From RBG-16-49-21 sp040768125 (lineage in GTDB: Bacteria > Spirochaetota > UBA4802 > UBA5550), in assembly GCA_040768125.1 (NCBI GenBank), contig JAXGNG010000002.1, positions 620,001 through 684,000 on the forward strand: a DNA stretch of 64,000 nucleotides, given 5' to 3'. Both the position numbers and the translations under genes were made by a program. The first letter of the stretch is position 1; every line of letters starts with the position of its first letter. The notes under the pieces were generated by a model. It searched no databases. It was not told where the DNA came from and saw only the letters and a list, made by a program, of their open reading frames with translations. This document shows positions 34,129 to 43,198 of this stretch, piece by piece.

Positions 34129-36069
34129 TCAGTTTTCAGCCGCGACCGCGGGTCCGATCCCGGCACCGTCTCTTCCCTGCTTCTCCTTCTGCTTTTCGGC
34201 ATGCATGCTGCTGGCGATGGGAGGGAGCTTCTGTCCTGCCATTATTTTCGCTATCTCTTCACCGTTTAGCGTCTCGCGCTCGATAAGACTCTGGGCAAGC
34301 CTGTCGAGTTTTGCCATATTTTTTTTCAGGAGCCGCTTTGCCCTGTTTTTGCACGAGGAGATGATCGCGTTCACCTCGGAATCGATCATCTGCGCCGTCT
34401 GTTCGCTGTAATCCCGGTGCTGTGAAATCTCCCTTCCGAGGAAAATCTGCTCGTTCCTCTTCCCGAAGGTAATGGGCCCCAGGGTGTCGCTCATCCCCCA
34501 TTCGCACACCATCTTGCGGGCGATGTCCGAGGCGCGTTCAAGATCATTGCTCGAACCGGTGGTCACTTCCTTGAATTTCATCTCCTCGGTGAGGTGCCCT
34601 CCGAAAAGCACCGTGATGGTGTCAAGCCAGTGCTTTTTTGAATACAGGCGCCTGTCCTCCTGGGGGAGTTGCATGGTGAGCCCCAGGGCCCTGCCGCGGG
34701 GAATAATGGTAACCTTGTGCACCGGATCCGACCCCGTCAGTATGCCGAGGATGGCGTGACCCGCCTCATGGTAGGCGGTGACGACCTTGTCCTTTTCGGA
34801 AATGATGATGGATCTTCGCTCGGGGCCCATCATTACCTTGTCCTTGGCATCCTCCATCTCGATCATGGTGACCCGCTTCTTGTTCTTCCTTGCCGTAAGC
34901 AGGGCCGATTCGTTTACCAGGTTCGCGAGGTCAGCGCCGGTGAATCCCGGTGTCGCCCGGGCGATTATTTTCAGGTCAACATCGCGGGAGAGTGGGATCT
35001 TCTTGGTGTGGACCGCCAGTATTTTTTCCCTTCCCTTGACGTCGGGGATGTCCACGACTACCTGCCGGTCGAATCGCCCCGGTCTCAGGAGCGCCGGGTC
35101 AAGCACGTCGGGCCGGTTTGTCGCGGCAATGATAATCACGCCCTCATTCGTTTCGAATCCATCCATTTCAACAAGGAGCTGGTTCAGGGTCTGTTCACGC
35201 TCGTCGTGACCGCCTCCGAGGCCCGCTCCCCTCAGTCTACCCACGGCATCGATTTCGTCTATGAAAATAATGCAGGGGGCGCTTTTCTTCCCCTGCTCGA
35301 AAAGATCGCGCACCCTTGACGCGCCCACGCCGACGAACATCTCGACGAAATCCGATCCGCTTATCGAGAAGAACGGCACTCCCGCCTCACCGGCTATTGC
35401 CCTGGCGAGGAGCGTCTTTCCCGTGCCCGGGGGGCCAACGAGAAGCACTCCCGTGGGTATGCGCGCGCCGATATTGATGAACTTCTTCGGCTCCTTCAGG
35501 AATTCCACGACTTCACCGAGTTCCTCTTTCGCCTCGTCCACCCCGGCGACGTCGTCAAAGGTCGCCCGGCGTTTGGTTTCAGGATTGAGGCGCGCCTTGC
35601 TTTTTCCGAAGGAAAGGGCCTTGTTCCCCGTTGACTGGATCTGGCGGATCATGATAAACCAGATGAACCCAAAAAAGAGCAACCACGGCAGAAAGCTGAG
35701 AAGCCCCTTGAGAAAGGCGTTGTCATCGTCCTCGCGGCCTTCCACGATCACGTCGTTTGTCGTGAGCATGTTCACAAGGCCGGGATCGTCATAGGGTATC
35801 ACCGTTTGAAAATCCGGTTCTTCCTTTTTGGCGAAACCCTTGATCCCCGGCTGTTTCAACTGCTCCAGCTTTCTTTCTTTGTAGAACCCGTAGATCTTTT
35901 TATTGTTCTCGATGATCGCCTTCCCCACCTGCCTGTTCTCGACCTTCTTGAGGAATTCGCTGTAATTTAGCACTTTTTTCTCGCGGTCGCCCTGGCTGAG
36001 CTGAAAAATCGCGATCAATATAAGGCCGATCAGCAGGATCAGCGCGATCTGTTTTGTCGTTTTACTCAT
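34129..36069 (-). CDS. ftsH: ATP-dependent zinc metalloprotease FtsH
   Basis: Membrane AAA+ protease for quality control. ATG 36069 is preferred over ATG 36075 because GAGGAG ends 6 nt before it; 646 residues. Two membrane helices (about 7-25 and 122-145) flank a periplasmic region. The AAA domain has GPPGTGKT, IIFIDEIDAVG and the second-region arginine motif ATNRPDVLDPALLRPGRFDR. The zinc site is HEAGH. The C-terminus is followed at once by the unknown 315-aa gene. It follows tilS on the same strand, a common bacterial pairing. Confidence 0.97.
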   Translation of the reverse strand: MSKTTKQIALILLIGLILIAIFQLSQGDREKKVLNYSEFLKKVENRQVGKAIIENNKKIYGFYKERKLEQLKQPGIKGFAKKEEPDFQTVIPYDDPGLVNMLTTNDVIVEGREDDDNAFLKGLLSFLPWLLFFGFIWFIMIRQIQSTGNKALSFGKSKARLNPETKRRATFDDVAGVDEAKEELGEVVEFLKEPKKFINIGARIPTGVLLVGPPGTGKTLLARAIAGEAGVPFFSISGSDFVEMFVGVGASRVRDLFEQGKKSAPCIIFIDEIDAVGRLRGAGLGGGHDEREQTLNQLLVEMDGFETNEGVIIIAATNRPDVLDPALLRPGRFDRQVVVDIPDVKGREKILAVHTKKIPLSRDVDLKIIARATPGFTGADLANLVNESALLTARKNKKRVTMIEMEDAKDKVMMGPERRSIIISEKDKVVTAYHEAGHAILGILTGSDPVHKVTIIPRGRALGLTMQLPQEDRRLYSKKHWLDTITVLFGGHLTEEMKFKEVTTGSSNDLERASDIARKMVCEWGMSDTLGPITFGKRNEQIFLGREISQHRDYSEQTAQMIDSEVNAIISSCKNRAKRLLKKNMAKLDRLAQSLIERETLNGEEIAKIMAGQKLPPIASSMHAEKQKEKQGRDGAGIGPAVAAEN

Positions 36070-36083
36070 CTGCATCTCCTCAG

Positions 36084-36109
36084 CCGGCGCTCCCAGGGAG
36101 GCGCGCCGG
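36084..36109 (-). promoter_or_regulatory. GC-rich hairpin between tilS and ftsH
   Basis: Inverted repeat CCGGCGC/GCGCCGG with an inner TCCC/GGGA lies between the tilS stop and the ftsH ribosome site. There is no T-run, so it is probably a processing or translational-control structure rather than a terminator. Confidence 0.4.
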
Positions 36110-36117
36110 AACCGCTG

Positions 36118-37548
36118 TCACCCGGTTCCCTGAAATTTCGAACCGGACAGCCTGTAGACAGCAAGAACGTTCACCGATTTTTTGTCCACCAGAAAATCCC
36201 GTGAAATCCTGTTGCACACATCATGCTCGAAGCCGGGAAGAAAGGCGGCCACGGTTCCATTCAACACAAGAATGGGTACGCGAGATTTTGCCGCTTCGTC
36301 AAGCTTTAGCTCGATCAGCAGGTCCTTAATTTTTTTTGATCCGCAATCCGTAAGAATCCTGTCCCCGCTTCTCCTGCCCCTAATATACAGGGTCCCCGGA
36401 GTTTCGTCCAACCCGATAAAGGCATAGCGTGAATTTTTTCTGTGCGCATCGAAAAAAACGCGATCGACGCGTTCAACGGCGATAGTCATGCCCGCTTCAG
36501 GGATTTCCGCGCATACGCGGCCGCTCTCACCGGTTTCAAGACGGTACTCCCATTGCGGCGAGGACCCGGGTAAAGCGCCACGCGGCGCTACCAGTATGCC
36601 TCTCCGGCCGTCCCTCGTCACTGCGGTAAGGCGTGTCGTGGCGTCACGGTAGAGCTCGGCGCGCGGTTTGCCCCCGCGGTACGAACGATATATTTCATCG
36701 AGCATGCTTCGCGTCACCCTCATCCCGTGACGCCCGCGGAGGGCGTGAGCGAGGACATGGTTGAAAAGGGGCCTGCTCTCCATCAGGCGCGGGACGTCAA
36801 TCCACGTTTCATCTCCGGAGCACTGTGCGATATCAGGATAGCATCGATCCACGAGGTCATCCAGGAGTAACGCGGTCTCCCGGGCGGTCGCTGAAAGCGC
36901 GGCCAGGGCGTCGGCAGCCATAGGGAATCGCTCACGCACCATGGGTATGACCGCATGGCGGATGAAATTCCTGGTGTAGACCTGGTCCAGGTTGGTGGCG
37001 TCTTCACGCCAGTGGATGTTGTTTTTTTCGAGATAAACCCTTATCGCATCCGATGACACATCCAGGAGAGGCCGAACGATAATTCCCCTCCGGGGAGGTA
37101 TGCCCCGGAGCCCGTGGATCCCGGTACCCGAGAGAACGCGCATGAGGATGGTTTCGATGTTGTCGTCGCGGTGATGGGCCGTGGCGACCGCGGTGAATCC
37201 GTGTCGGCGGGCCGTGTCTTCCAGGAGGCGATAGCGTAAAGCGCGCGCACGCTCCTCGAAGGAAGGGCCGGTTCCCACGGAAGCGCGCTCGGCATGGAAC
37301 TCCACGCCGTGCTCCAGGGCAAGACGGTACAGGTGTGACTCATCGAGATCGGCTTCGTCGCCTCGCGCCATGTGGTTGAGATGGAAGATCCCCGCGGAAA
37401 ATCCGGCCCTTTCGCCGATCGCGCAAAGTGCGTGAAAGAGAAATATCGAATCCTTTCCCGCCGACATCGAGAGGAGCACGCGGTCGTTTTTCCGCATGAG
37501 TCCTTCCCGGTCAATGTAACCGGCGATTTCTTCAAAAAGGGGATCCAT
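36118..37548 (-). CDS. tilS: tRNA(Ile)-lysidine synthase
   Basis: Converts C34 of tRNA-Ile(CAU) to lysidine, changing its decoding from AUG to AUA. 476 residues. The N-terminal PP-loop is LLSMSAGKDS, with HLNHMARGDEAD and TAHHRDDNIETILMR typical of TilS, and TNLDQVYTRNFIRH. A C-terminal substrate-binding domain follows (about 380-470, RGRRSGDRI and KIKDLLIE). A possible substrate tRNA lies at 1841-1914. It starts the tilS-ftsH unit and is divergent from the phosphohexomutase. Confidence 0.95.
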   Translation of the reverse strand: MDPLFEEIAGYIDREGLMRKNDRVLLSMSAGKDSIFLFHALCAIGERAGFSAGIFHLNHMARGDEADLDESHLYRLALEHGVEFHAERASVGTGPSFEERARALRYRLLEDTARRHGFTAVATAHHRDDNIETILMRVLSGTGIHGLRGIPPRRGIIVRPLLDVSSDAIRVYLEKNNIHWREDATNLDQVYTRNFIRHAVIPMVRERFPMAADALAALSATARETALLLDDLVDRCYPDIAQCSGDETWIDVPRLMESRPLFNHVLAHALRGRHGMRVTRSMLDEIYRSYRGGKPRAELYRDATTRLTAVTRDGRRGILVAPRGALPGSSPQWEYRLETGESGRVCAEIPEAGMTIAVERVDRVFFDAHRKNSRYAFIGLDETPGTLYIRGRRSGDRILTDCGSKKIKDLLIELKLDEAAKSRVPILVLNGTVAAFLPGFEHDVCNRISRDFLVDKKSVNVLAVYRLSGSKFQGTG

Positions 37549-37592
37549 TGCGGTAGTCTATGCCGGAAGCCGCGTGCTGTCCATTAATTTTC

Positions 37593-37628
37593 TTGACTCC
37601 ACCATTATCAGGCAACTATCCTGATAAT
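37593..37628 (+). promoter_or_regulatory. Promoter of the phosphohexomutase gene with overlapping inverted repeat
   Basis: TTGACT (37593-37598) and TATCCT (37617-37622) are spaced by 18 nt. A perfect inverted repeat ATTATCAGG-N7-CCTGATAAT (37604-37628) spans the spacer and -10. No T-run follows, so it looks like an operator rather than a terminator. The regulator is unknown. Confidence 0.55.
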
Positions 37629-37711
37629 CGGCCGCGGCAAACCCGAGTGATACACACAAGAAAGCCTCTCAACGAGAAGCGGCGGCTGCAGTTTTTTAAG
37701 GAAGGTATCCG

Positions 37712-39466
37712 ATGGACAAGGCGATAAAAGACAGGATCGCGGAATGGACCCGCCCACCCTTCGACGCGGAAACGATTGAAGAACTACGGGGCCTCATGGA
37801 GCGGGGAGAGGATCGCGAACTTGAAGACCGATTTTACCGTACCCTCGAGTTCGGGACAGGAGGCCTCAGGGGGGTGATCGGGGCGGGCACCAACAGGATG
37901 AACATCTATACCGTCGGCATGGCCACGCAGGGACTGGCCAATTATATCCTGGCCGCGCGGCCCGAAGGGAAGGGTGTCGTCATCGCCAGGGACTCGCGGC
38001 GCAGGTCAGATACCTTCGCCAGGGAGGCGGCATCGATCCTGGCGGGAAACGGTATCCCCGTGTACCTTTTCGAGGACATCACCCCGGTCCCCCTCGCCTC
38101 CTTCGCCATACGCCATTGCGGCGCAGCGGCGGGCATTGTCATCACCGCGAGCCATAATCCCCCGGAATACAACGGCTACAAGGTCTACTGGAGCGACGGG
38201 GGACAGGTCATCCCCCCCCATGACACGAACATCATCGAAAAAGTTGGCCTCGTGCAATCCATAGGTGAGATCAGGAAAAAACCCTTCGACGCGTGCGTGC
38301 CAGATGGCTCCATTACCATGCTGGGCGACGACATATACGACGCGTACATCCGTAAACTCGAGGGGGCCTCCCTTAGAAAGCCCGGCAGATCGGATATCTC
38401 CATCGCCTACACTCCCCTCCATGGTTCCGGTTACCGGATCATACCCCTTGTGCTTCGGCATTTCGGCTTCTCCCATGTTTCCCTCCAGGAGGAGCAGTCC
38501 CGCCCGGACGGCTCCTTCCCCACGGTGGACTACCCGAACCCGGAGGAGCCCCGGGCCATGGAAAAGGTCGTCGCCCTGGGGAAGCGGGTCAATGCCGATA
38601 TTGTCCTGGCGACGGATCCCGACGCAGACAGGATGGGCGTCGGCTTCAAAGACCACGAGGGGGGCTACACCCTCATCAACGGGAACCAGATCGGCACCAT
38701 GCTCGAATACTACCTCCTTTCCCGGCATCGTGAAAACGGCGACCTGCCGGGCAACGCGGCGGTGATCAAAACGATCGTCACCACGGAGCTCCAGCGCGAG
38801 ATCGCGGAGGGTTTTGGCTGCAAAATTTATGACGTTCTCACCGGGTTCAAGTGGATCGCCGCGAAGATGGGTGAATTCGAGCGCACCGGGGAGGCCCGTT
38901 TCGTTTTCGGGGGCGAAGAGAGCTACGGATACCTGCCCGTGGAATTCGTGCGGGACAAGGACGCCGTGAGCTCCTGCTACTTTTTCGCCGAAATGGCCGA
39001 CTGGCTAAGTTCCCGCGGCAAGAGACTCTCCGATTTCCTCGACGAAATTTACCTCGCCCACGCGCTCTACCTCGAGGACCTTCACTCCATGACCCTCAAG
39101 GGGAAGGAGGGAGGCGAACAGATCGTAAGGATGATGGACCACTTCAGAAACGCACCGCCGGAGAGCCTCGCCGGCATACCGGTCGAACGAATAGCGGATA
39201 TTGGAAGCGGCGGCATGAAAGATGTCGGGACAGGGGAGACCTCGGAACTTCACGGCCTTCCCAGGTCCAACGTGCTTCAGTTCTTTCTTTCCGACGGCTC
39301 CAAGGTCACGCTCAGGCCATCCGGGACAGAGCCGAAAATCAAGTTCTACTTCAGCGTCCGCGAGTCCGTGGACAGGTCATCCATCGAAGAGAAAAAGAAG
39401 AGTATCGGGTGTAAACTTGATGCAATCCGCGAAGACCTTCTTTCGCGAATAGCCTCGATCAAATGA
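37712..39466 (+). CDS. Phosphoglucomutase/phosphomannomutase (PgcA-like)
   Basis: Interconverts hexose-1- and hexose-6-phosphates. 584 residues, the long form of the alpha-D-phosphohexomutase superfamily. The phosphoserine loop is VITASHNPPEYNG, the Mg loop ATDPDADRMG, the sugar loop GGEESYGYLP and the phosphate loop RPSGTEPKIKFY. AAGGAAGG 6 nt before ATG supports the start. It is a single gene flanked by minus-strand genes and is distinct from GlmM at 45145. The glucose form is more likely than mannose, but this is not certain. Confidence 0.94.
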   Translation: MDKAIKDRIAEWTRPPFDAETIEELRGLMERGEDRELEDRFYRTLEFGTGGLRGVIGAGTNRMNIYTVGMATQGLANYILAARPEGKGVVIARDSRRRSDTFAREAASILAGNGIPVYLFEDITPVPLASFAIRHCGAAAGIVITASHNPPEYNGYKVYWSDGGQVIPPHDTNIIEKVGLVQSIGEIRKKPFDACVPDGSITMLGDDIYDAYIRKLEGASLRKPGRSDISIAYTPLHGSGYRIIPLVLRHFGFSHVSLQEEQSRPDGSFPTVDYPNPEEPRAMEKVVALGKRVNADIVLATDPDADRMGVGFKDHEGGYTLINGNQIGTMLEYYLLSRHRENGDLPGNAAVIKTIVTTELQREIAEGFGCKIYDVLTGFKWIAAKMGEFERTGEARFVFGGEESYGYLPVEFVRDKDAVSSCYFFAEMADWLSSRGKRLSDFLDEIYLAHALYLEDLHSMTLKGKEGGEQIVRMMDHFRNAPPESLAGIPVERIADIGSGGMKDVGTGETSELHGLPRSNVLQFFLSDGSKVTLRPSGTEPKIKFYFSVRESVDRSSIEEKKKSIGCKLDAIREDLLSRIASIK

Positions 39467-39491
39467 ACGTCCATCCCCGGGCCGGCATCCT

Positions 39492-39947
39492 TCAGGGCTG
39501 GATCGAGGAACAGATCTCTTCCTCTTTCTGGAGCATGATCCTCTCGTCGCGTTCCGATCGTTCATGATCATAGCCCGCAAGGTGCAGCATCCCGTGGACG
39601 ATGAGGCGCTTCATTTCCTGTGCCAGGGGGACCCTGTACTCAACGCTCTGGGCCAGGGCACGCTCCGCCGATATAAACACGTCGCCGATCTCGTCGAGGT
39701 CCGCTTCAAGCTCGGGAAACGGGGCCTCCCTGTTGGAAAAGGAGATGACGTCCGTGGGCCCATCGATGGACCGGAATTCCCTGTTCATGGCGCGGATGTA
39801 CTCGTCATCGCAGATGATGATCGAGAGCGTGGCGTTCGTCATCGCGAGGTGGACCGCCGTCTCCGATGCGATGGCGTGCAGCATCTTACGCGTGATCCCC
39901 TTGAAGGGCAGCCGCACACCTTCCGTGTACACATCAATCCGTGTCAC
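39492..39947 (-). CDS. ybeY: Endoribonuclease YbeY
   Basis: Single-strand RNase required for 16S rRNA 3' maturation and ribosome quality control. 151 residues. The zinc triad is in HGMLHLAGYDHE (His at 1, 5 and 11 of the motif), preceded by GPTDVISFS-type PTDVISFS. It overlaps the pgpH 3' end by 14 nt. This is the conserved phoH-pgpH-ybeY block. Confidence 0.96.
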   Translation of the reverse strand: MTRIDVYTEGVRLPFKGITRKMLHAIASETAVHLAMTNATLSIIICDDEYIRAMNREFRSIDGPTDVISFSNREAPFPELEADLDEIGDVFISAERALAQSVEYRVPLAQEMKRLIVHGMLHLAGYDHERSERDERIMLQKEEEICSSIQP

Positions 39948-42216
39948 CGTTCTTCTTTACCTTCTTCTCCAGCTTTTTCAGGTCAAAATCCTCCGGATAC
40001 TCTATTCGAGAATGGAATATCCCCTTGAGAAGAGAGAAAAAAGTTTCCTGAATAACGCGCAGCTCCGTCATTGAAAGATCGGAGAATTCCAGCTCGCCCT
40101 CGTTGAGCTTGTTGTATATGATCCTCCTCACGAGGCCGTCAAGCTTTTCATAGGACGGTCTCTGGAGCGACCGGGCCGCCGCCTCGATCGAATCCGCGAG
40201 CATGACCACGGCGGCCTCCTTGCTTCCGGGCTTGGGTCCCGGATACTGGAAATCCGCCTTGTTGACCGTCTCGTCCTCCCAGGCGCCCGCCTCGTCAAGA
40301 TACTGGTGGTAGAAAAAGGTCATCGTGGTCTGGCCGTGGTGTTCGCTGATGAAGCGGATAACCGATTCAGGCAGGCCCATCTCGCGGGCCATCTCCACGC
40401 CCCTGGCGACATGGGAAATGATAAGCCGGGCGTAGTCCCTGGGCGTCAGGAGCCGGGCCCTCGGATCCGTCACCCTGTTCTCGATGTAGAGCCCCGCGTC
40501 GGGGACCTTCCCGATATCATGATAGAACGCGCCCACGCGCGCGAGAAGGTGATTCGCGCCGATCTCCTTGCAGGCCGCCTCGGACATGGTCGAAACGATC
40601 ATCGAATGGTTGTAGGTGCCGGGCGCCTTCATCAGCATTTCCTTGAAGATGTCGGCGTTCAGGTCCGACAGCTCGAGAAGCTTGAACTTCGTGGTGATGC
40701 CGAAGATATTCTCGTAGAGTGGGAGTATCCCGAGGACGAGGATCGAGTTTATGAACCCGCTGGCGAACCCTATTCCCATTATCCGCACCGAGTTCAGGTT
40801 CATCACCGGTATTTCCTGGATCAGCGCAACGGAGAGGACCAGTACGACGTTTATCGTGCCGATGATCACGCCGCCCCTGAGGAAATCAGTACGTTTGACC
40901 ACGTTCTCGTTGACGAAGACCCCCACGAAGGCCGTGCTGAAAGCGATCAGCGCGGTCGATATGTGTCCCCCCCCTATCAGCGTCGTGAAGAAAACAATAT
41001 ATATCCCCACCATTATCGAAAGGTACCTGTTGTAGAGTACCGACAGCATGATGGTGGTAAAGGATATGGGGAGAAGGAGGGGGAACGAGAGTCGCGCGTT
41101 AACGGGCGACTCGAGCCTCGAAACGAAAAAAGCGTAGATCATGAAAAAAAGGACGAGGGTGAATATGATGATCGTGGACTTCCGGTCTGGAAGAAACATC
41201 TTCGTGAATTCCACGAGGAAGAAGCCGAATATCACGATAAAGAGCGCCTGGAGAAGAAGTATGCCCACTATGTAACTGATGTTGATTCTCGTGGTCTGCC
41301 TGTTGTAGATCTGTATCTTGCGCAGGATGTCGGGAGTGATGGTGTCTCCCTCCCTGACGATGGTCTGTCCCTTTTTCAGCTTCCCCGTCAAGGGATTGAC
41401 TTTTTTGACCATTTCGTTGATGCGCCTTTTCGATTCCTCGGCGTTGAAACTGAGGTTCGGTTCAAGTGTGGAGGTAATGACGGTCGTTACCGCGGCGAGG
41501 GTGCCGGCTGGCAGTTCCGGCGCGATGGACGCGCTAATGCGTGGTATGTCCCTCGCGACCTCATCTCTCACCTTGAGGCTCTCCAGCTTTCTCGAGGTTT
41601 CATCGGGTGCCTCGGGAACGTTGATGGTGCGCACCGAAACATTGCTGTTGGGGATTTTGAGCGGATTCCCGTAGGGTTTATTCAGAATTCCCATCTGGGG
41701 ATCGTCATAGATGTATATTAATATCCTGGCCATGACCTTCTTGAGCCGGACGGGATCACGGTACCTGAGGATCTCAAAAAGGACCGTATCGTTATATTGA
41801 AGATAGCGCGGCATGCGCGCCTTCATGGCGTTTACCTGGAAGGAGTAGTCATTGCCCACGGGGGGAAACTGCTTTACGGTATCAGCCGCGTGGTTTAAAA
41901 GCGCGGCCGCGAGATTGAGTTTCCGCTGGAGGACCGCGCCGTCCTTGTCGAACACGATGGGAACCGCTTCCGCCTCGCGGGCCTTTTCGATCCTGGTCTC
42001 TTTCTCGTTCACGTACTCGATGTCCCTGTTGACGCGTATGTCTTCGCTGGCGATGTCGCCCACTTCGTATGAGTAGGACACGTCGAACATCGTGACTGAC
42101 ATCAGAAAGGTCGATATGAGAATAATCACGGATACGGCGATAAAGGAAAACCGTATGGGGGGTGATCCCGCGATATACCGCGTGACGCGGGTGAGGATGG
42201 AGATGGATGATTTCAT
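39934..42216 (-). CDS. pgpH: 7TMR-HD family cyclic-di-AMP phosphodiesterase (PgpH-like)
   Basis: 760 residues. An N-terminal membrane helix (about 23-45), a long extracytoplasmic 7TMR-HDED region (to about 300), seven clustered membrane helices (about 310-500), then a cytoplasmic HD domain. HD metal ligands are seen in TYNHSMIVSTM and FYHDIGKVPDAG, followed by ISHVARGVEMA and SEHHGQTTMTF. The family hydrolyses c-di-AMP to pApA, so the cell probably makes this messenger; the cyclase is not in this window. It lies between phoH and ybeY. Confidence 0.92.
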   Translation of the reverse strand: MKSSISILTRVTRYIAGSPPIRFSFIAVSVIILISTFLMSVTMFDVSYSYEVGDIASEDIRVNRDIEYVNEKETRIEKAREAEAVPIVFDKDGAVLQRKLNLAAALLNHAADTVKQFPPVGNDYSFQVNAMKARMPRYLQYNDTVLFEILRYRDPVRLKKVMARILIYIYDDPQMGILNKPYGNPLKIPNSNVSVRTINVPEAPDETSRKLESLKVRDEVARDIPRISASIAPELPAGTLAAVTTVITSTLEPNLSFNAEESKRRINEMVKKVNPLTGKLKKGQTIVREGDTITPDILRKIQIYNRQTTRINISYIVGILLLQALFIVIFGFFLVEFTKMFLPDRKSTIIIFTLVLFFMIYAFFVSRLESPVNARLSFPLLLPISFTTIMLSVLYNRYLSIMVGIYIVFFTTLIGGGHISTALIAFSTAFVGVFVNENVVKRTDFLRGGVIIGTINVVLVLSVALIQEIPVMNLNSVRIMGIGFASGFINSILVLGILPLYENIFGITTKFKLLELSDLNADIFKEMLMKAPGTYNHSMIVSTMSEAACKEIGANHLLARVGAFYHDIGKVPDAGLYIENRVTDPRARLLTPRDYARLIISHVARGVEMAREMGLPESVIRFISEHHGQTTMTFFYHQYLDEAGAWEDETVNKADFQYPGPKPGSKEAAVVMLADSIEAAARSLQRPSYEKLDGLVRRIIYNKLNEGELEFSDLSMTELRVIQETFFSLLKGIFHSRIEYPEDFDLKKLEKKVKKNGDTD

Positions 42217-42231
42217 CTGCAGCCGTGCCGA

Positions 42232-43197
42232 TTAATCAGTATAGCCGCTCTTTTCATAGGCGGCAACAATTTTTTCTACTACCGGATGCCTTGAAATATC
42301 CTCCCTGCCGAAGCGTATAAAGCCGATCTCGGAGACGTCCTTCAGTATCCGCAGGGCCTGGATCAGGCCCGAACGCTTCGGCTTTTCAATGTCGATCTGC
42401 GTGTCGTCGCCGGAAATGACCATTTTCGAGTTCGACCCCAGCCTGGTCAGAAACATCTTCATCTGGGAAACGGTCGTGTTCTGCGCCTCGTCGAGGATTA
42501 TAAAGGAGTTGTTGAGGGTCCTTCCCCTCATGTAGGCCAGGGGGGCAATTTCTATCAGGTTTTTCTCGATCAATTTTGAAATTTTTTCAAAGGGCTGCAG
42601 CTCGAAAAGCGCGTCATAGAGGGGCCGCAGATAGGGATTGATTTTCTGTATCAGGTCTCCGGGGAGGTACCCGAGGTTTTCACCCGCCTCAACGGCCGGC
42701 CTGGTAAGAAGTATCCGGTCGACCCTTCCTGCGAGGAACTGGGTCAGGGCCACGACAACGGCGAGAAAGGTTTTACCCGTTCCCGCCGGCCCCGTGGCGA
42801 AGGTGATCGGATGATTCTGCATCGCCATGATGTAGGCGGCCTGGTTCATCGTTTTCGGGGTAATGACCCTGTTCGTGTCGGGAAATACAGACTTGAGCCG
42901 CGCAATATCCCCGGGCCTCAGGTCGCTTCCTGAAAGGACCGAATTCACGAGGTAGCGCAGCTCGAAATCGTCGAATTCATAGGAAGGTCCCCTCTCGAAG
43001 AGAAGGTCGCTCATCAGGTGGAGCAGTTTCATGATACCGTCGCATTTCTCTTTCGTCGCCCTCACGATGAGGGTATTCCCTCGGGGAATGATCTCCGCCC
43101 CCGATATCTTTTCGATCTTCTTGATCGTGCCGTCCTTGAAACCGCATATCCGGGTGAAGAGTGAGGCGTCGTCGATTTCGAAACGCTGTTCGACCAT
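42232..43197 (-). CDS. phoH: PhoH-like ATPase
   Basis: 321 residues. An N-terminal KH-like portion (about 1-105) precedes a helicase-like P-loop domain. Walker A is GPAGTGKTFLA, Walker B FIILDEAQNTT, and the sensor segment MVISGDDTQID. Linked to RNA metabolism with YbeY. It begins 2 nt after the aspS stop and leads into pgpH. Confidence 0.95.
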   Translation of the reverse strand: MVEQRFEIDDASLFTRICGFKDGTIKKIEKISGAEIIPRGNTLIVRATKEKCDGIMKLLHLMSDLLFERGPSYEFDDFELRYLVNSVLSGSDLRPGDIARLKSVFPDTNRVITPKTMNQAAYIMAMQNHPITFATGPAGTGKTFLAVVVALTQFLAGRVDRILLTRPAVEAGENLGYLPGDLIQKINPYLRPLYDALFELQPFEKISKLIEKNLIEIAPLAYMRGRTLNNSFIILDEAQNTTVSQMKMFLTRLGSNSKMVISGDDTQIDIEKPKRSGLIQALRILKDVSEIGFIRFGREDISRHPVVEKIVAAYEKSGYTD

Positions 43198-43198
43198 G

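Noticed and set aside
40306..41721. 471-codon open frame antisense to pgpH
   Set aside because: It is the reverse complement of a well-supported 7TM-HD gene; the composition is an artefact of GC-rich codon use, with no family resemblance and no ribosome site.
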